Shown here: in pieces, positions 62,953-64,000 of the stretch
Numbering within the stretch: position 1 is the stretch's first letter
Layout: the number at the start of each line of letters is the position of its first letter
Made by a program: the position numbers and the translations under genes
Notes under the pieces: generated by a model
Database searches by the model: none
The model's input: only the letters and a program-made list of their open reading frames with translations
What the model was told of the DNA's origin: nothing
Assembly (NCBI GenBank): GCA_003490025.1
Contig: DNJC01000006.1
Location: forward strand, 143,727-207,726
Length of the DNA: 64,000 nucleotides
Direction: 5' to 3'
DNA from: Geobacter sp.
GTDB lineage: Bacteria > Desulfobacterota > Desulfuromonadia > Geobacterales > Geobacteraceae

Positions 62953-63898
62953 TGGACCCCCTCGCAGGAAGCAGCCGCCTGAACAGGGCCGGAATGCCCG
63001 CGACCAGCCCGCCCGGCATGTAGATGGTCATGCTGATCAGCAGCATCCCGTAGACCACGATGTCGTAGTCGTGGAAGGTCCTCAGCATCTCCGGGAGCAG
63101 CGTCAAAAGGAGCGCCCCCAGAATCGAGCCGTAGACGCTTCCCAACCCGCCGATGACGATCATGGTGAGCAGTTCGACGGAGACGTGGAAGCTGAAGGAG
63201 GTCGGGGAGATGAAGGTCATGACGTGGCAGTAGAGGCTCCCCGCGATGGCCGAGATGAAGGCGGAGAGCGTGAAGACCTGCACCTTCATCAGACGGGCGT
63301 TCACCCCCATGACGCGGGCGGCGACCTCCGAATCGTGGATGGCCCGCAGCCCCCGCCCGAAACGGGAGTTCACCAGGTTCAGCGACAGGAAGATCATCAC
63401 CAGCGCGAAGCTCCAGACCAGGTAGTAGTTCTTCAGGTCCGTGTCGAAGATGAGGCCGCCGATGGAGAGGTTGGGAATCCCCGAGAGGCCGGAGGGGCCG
63501 CCGGTCAGATCAACCGTTTCGTTGAAGGCTATGTTGGCGATGACCCCGACGCCGAGCGTCGCCATCGCCAGGTAGTGCCCCTTGAGGCGGAGCACCGGGA
63601 ATCCGAGGGCGAAGGCAAAGGCGGCGACGCAGACGGCGACAACGGCCATGGCCAGCCAGGGGTTCATGGCGTAGGTGGTGGTCAGGACGCCGGAGCCGTA
63701 GGCGCCGAGACCGAAGAAGGCGGCCTGCCCGAGCGATATCTGGCCGGCATAGCCAAGCAGCAGGTTCAGCCCGAGGGCGAGCACGCCGTTTATGCCGACG
63801 AAGATGAGAACGTTGGTCAGATAGCCGCCGGCAAGCGGCAGGGGCGCGAGGAGCACTACCAGGCAGAAAGCGAGGAATTTAAGTTTATCCGATTTCAA
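62945..63898 (-). CDS. livM: Branched-chain amino acid ABC transporter permease LivM
   Basis: 317 residues with about nine transmembrane helices. The LivM segments LNLLLGYAGQISLGQAAFFGLGAY and VIGGLGSVYGSILGA are intact. livH and livK would be expected beyond the window's right edge. Confidence 0.92.
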   Translation of the reverse strand: MKSDKLKFLAFCLVVLLAPLPLAGGYLTNVLIFVGINGVLALGLNLLLGYAGQISLGQAAFFGLGAYGSGVLTTTYAMNPWLAMAVVAVCVAAFAFALGFPVLRLKGHYLAMATLGVGVIANIAFNETVDLTGGPSGLSGIPNLSIGGLIFDTDLKNYYLVWSFALVMIFLSLNLVNSRFGRGLRAIHDSEVAARVMGVNARLMKVQVFTLSAFISAIAGSLYCHVMTFISPTSFSFHVSVELLTMIVIGGLGSVYGSILGALLLTLLPEMLRTFHDYDIVVYGMLLISMTIYMPGGLVAGIPALFRRLLPARGSNA

Positions 63899-63957
63899 AG
63901 TTGAACCTTATCCAGTACTGCGTAATGTGTGGCGGTTGCTTCAAACCTTCTGTCCAT

Positions 63958-64000
63958 GCTCCCCTCGCCCTCCGGGAGAGGGGCGGGGGTGAGGGCGTTG
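63958..64000. repeat. Family B repeat at window edge
   Basis: CCCCTCGCCCTCCGGGAGAG and GGGCGGGGGTGAGGGCGTTG, cut by the window end. No gene is seen from 63899. Confidence 0.75.

Overview
The window looks like a chromosomal segment of a Geobacteraceae bacterium (Geobacter, Geomonas or Citrifermentans type). This is an inference from the style of the genes, not a database match. The signs are a high-GC genome with very long multi-PAS histidine kinases, HisKA domains of the AHQWRQPL type, small c-type cytochromes, a liv-type ABC transporter beside a phenylacetate-CoA ligase, and many short intergenic repeats. No rRNA, tRNA or CRISPR array was seen.

Layout. (1) 1-9453, plus strand: a signalling block with a truncated GAF kinase, a stand-alone receiver, a receiver-PAS-kinase, a six-PAS kinase and a receiver-PAS-GGDEF-EAL protein. 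(2) 9559-19399: fatty-acid beta-oxidation. An acyl-CoA synthetase is followed by a Bacillus-style fadN-fadA-fadE set. A sensorless kinase and a FadR-like GntR regulator lie downstream. (3) 19751-34901: a four-PAS kinase, a small Cys-rich protein, mutM, a Bax-inhibitor-1 protein, a CvfB-like S1 protein, a 1261-residue hybrid kinase, a creatininase-family protein, and a PhnD-like binding protein paired with a hybrid kinase. (4) 34973-49806, minus strand: a copper/silver handling cluster (lipoproteins, cytochrome, Met/His-rich periplasmic protein behind a near-consensus sigma-54 promoter, CusABC-type efflux pump, MacB-type ABC pair, small metal-binding membrane protein, CopA ATPase, CsoR). CsoR has two identical palindromic operators in its own promoter. 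(5) 49889-53727: a rubredoxin/FAD-oxidoreductase operon, an MFS transporter, a VOC protein and a pyridoxamine-oxidase-like protein.

(6) 53818-59197 is the most unusual part: a chromosomal integron. A divergent integron integrase (57694-59106, plus strand) faces a leftward array of low-GC cassette genes on the minus strand. They encode a lipoprotein, a HEPN/AbiU2-like protein, a five-TM membrane protein with two tiny proline-rich peptides, and a secreted protein. AttC-like inverted repeats separate them. The distal end of the array is broken by a REP-associated tyrosine transposase remnant whose inverted end replaces the 3' end of the last cassette gene.

(7) 59490-64000, minus strand: a monohaem cytochrome c, phenylacetate-CoA ligase and LivF, LivG and LivM.

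At least three families of short repeats (A: TAGGAGCGGCATTCCTGCCG; B: CCTCACCC...CTCTCCCGGAGGGCGAGGG; C: CCTCCCCCTTCAAGGGGGAG) are scattered between genes, often as inverted pairs.
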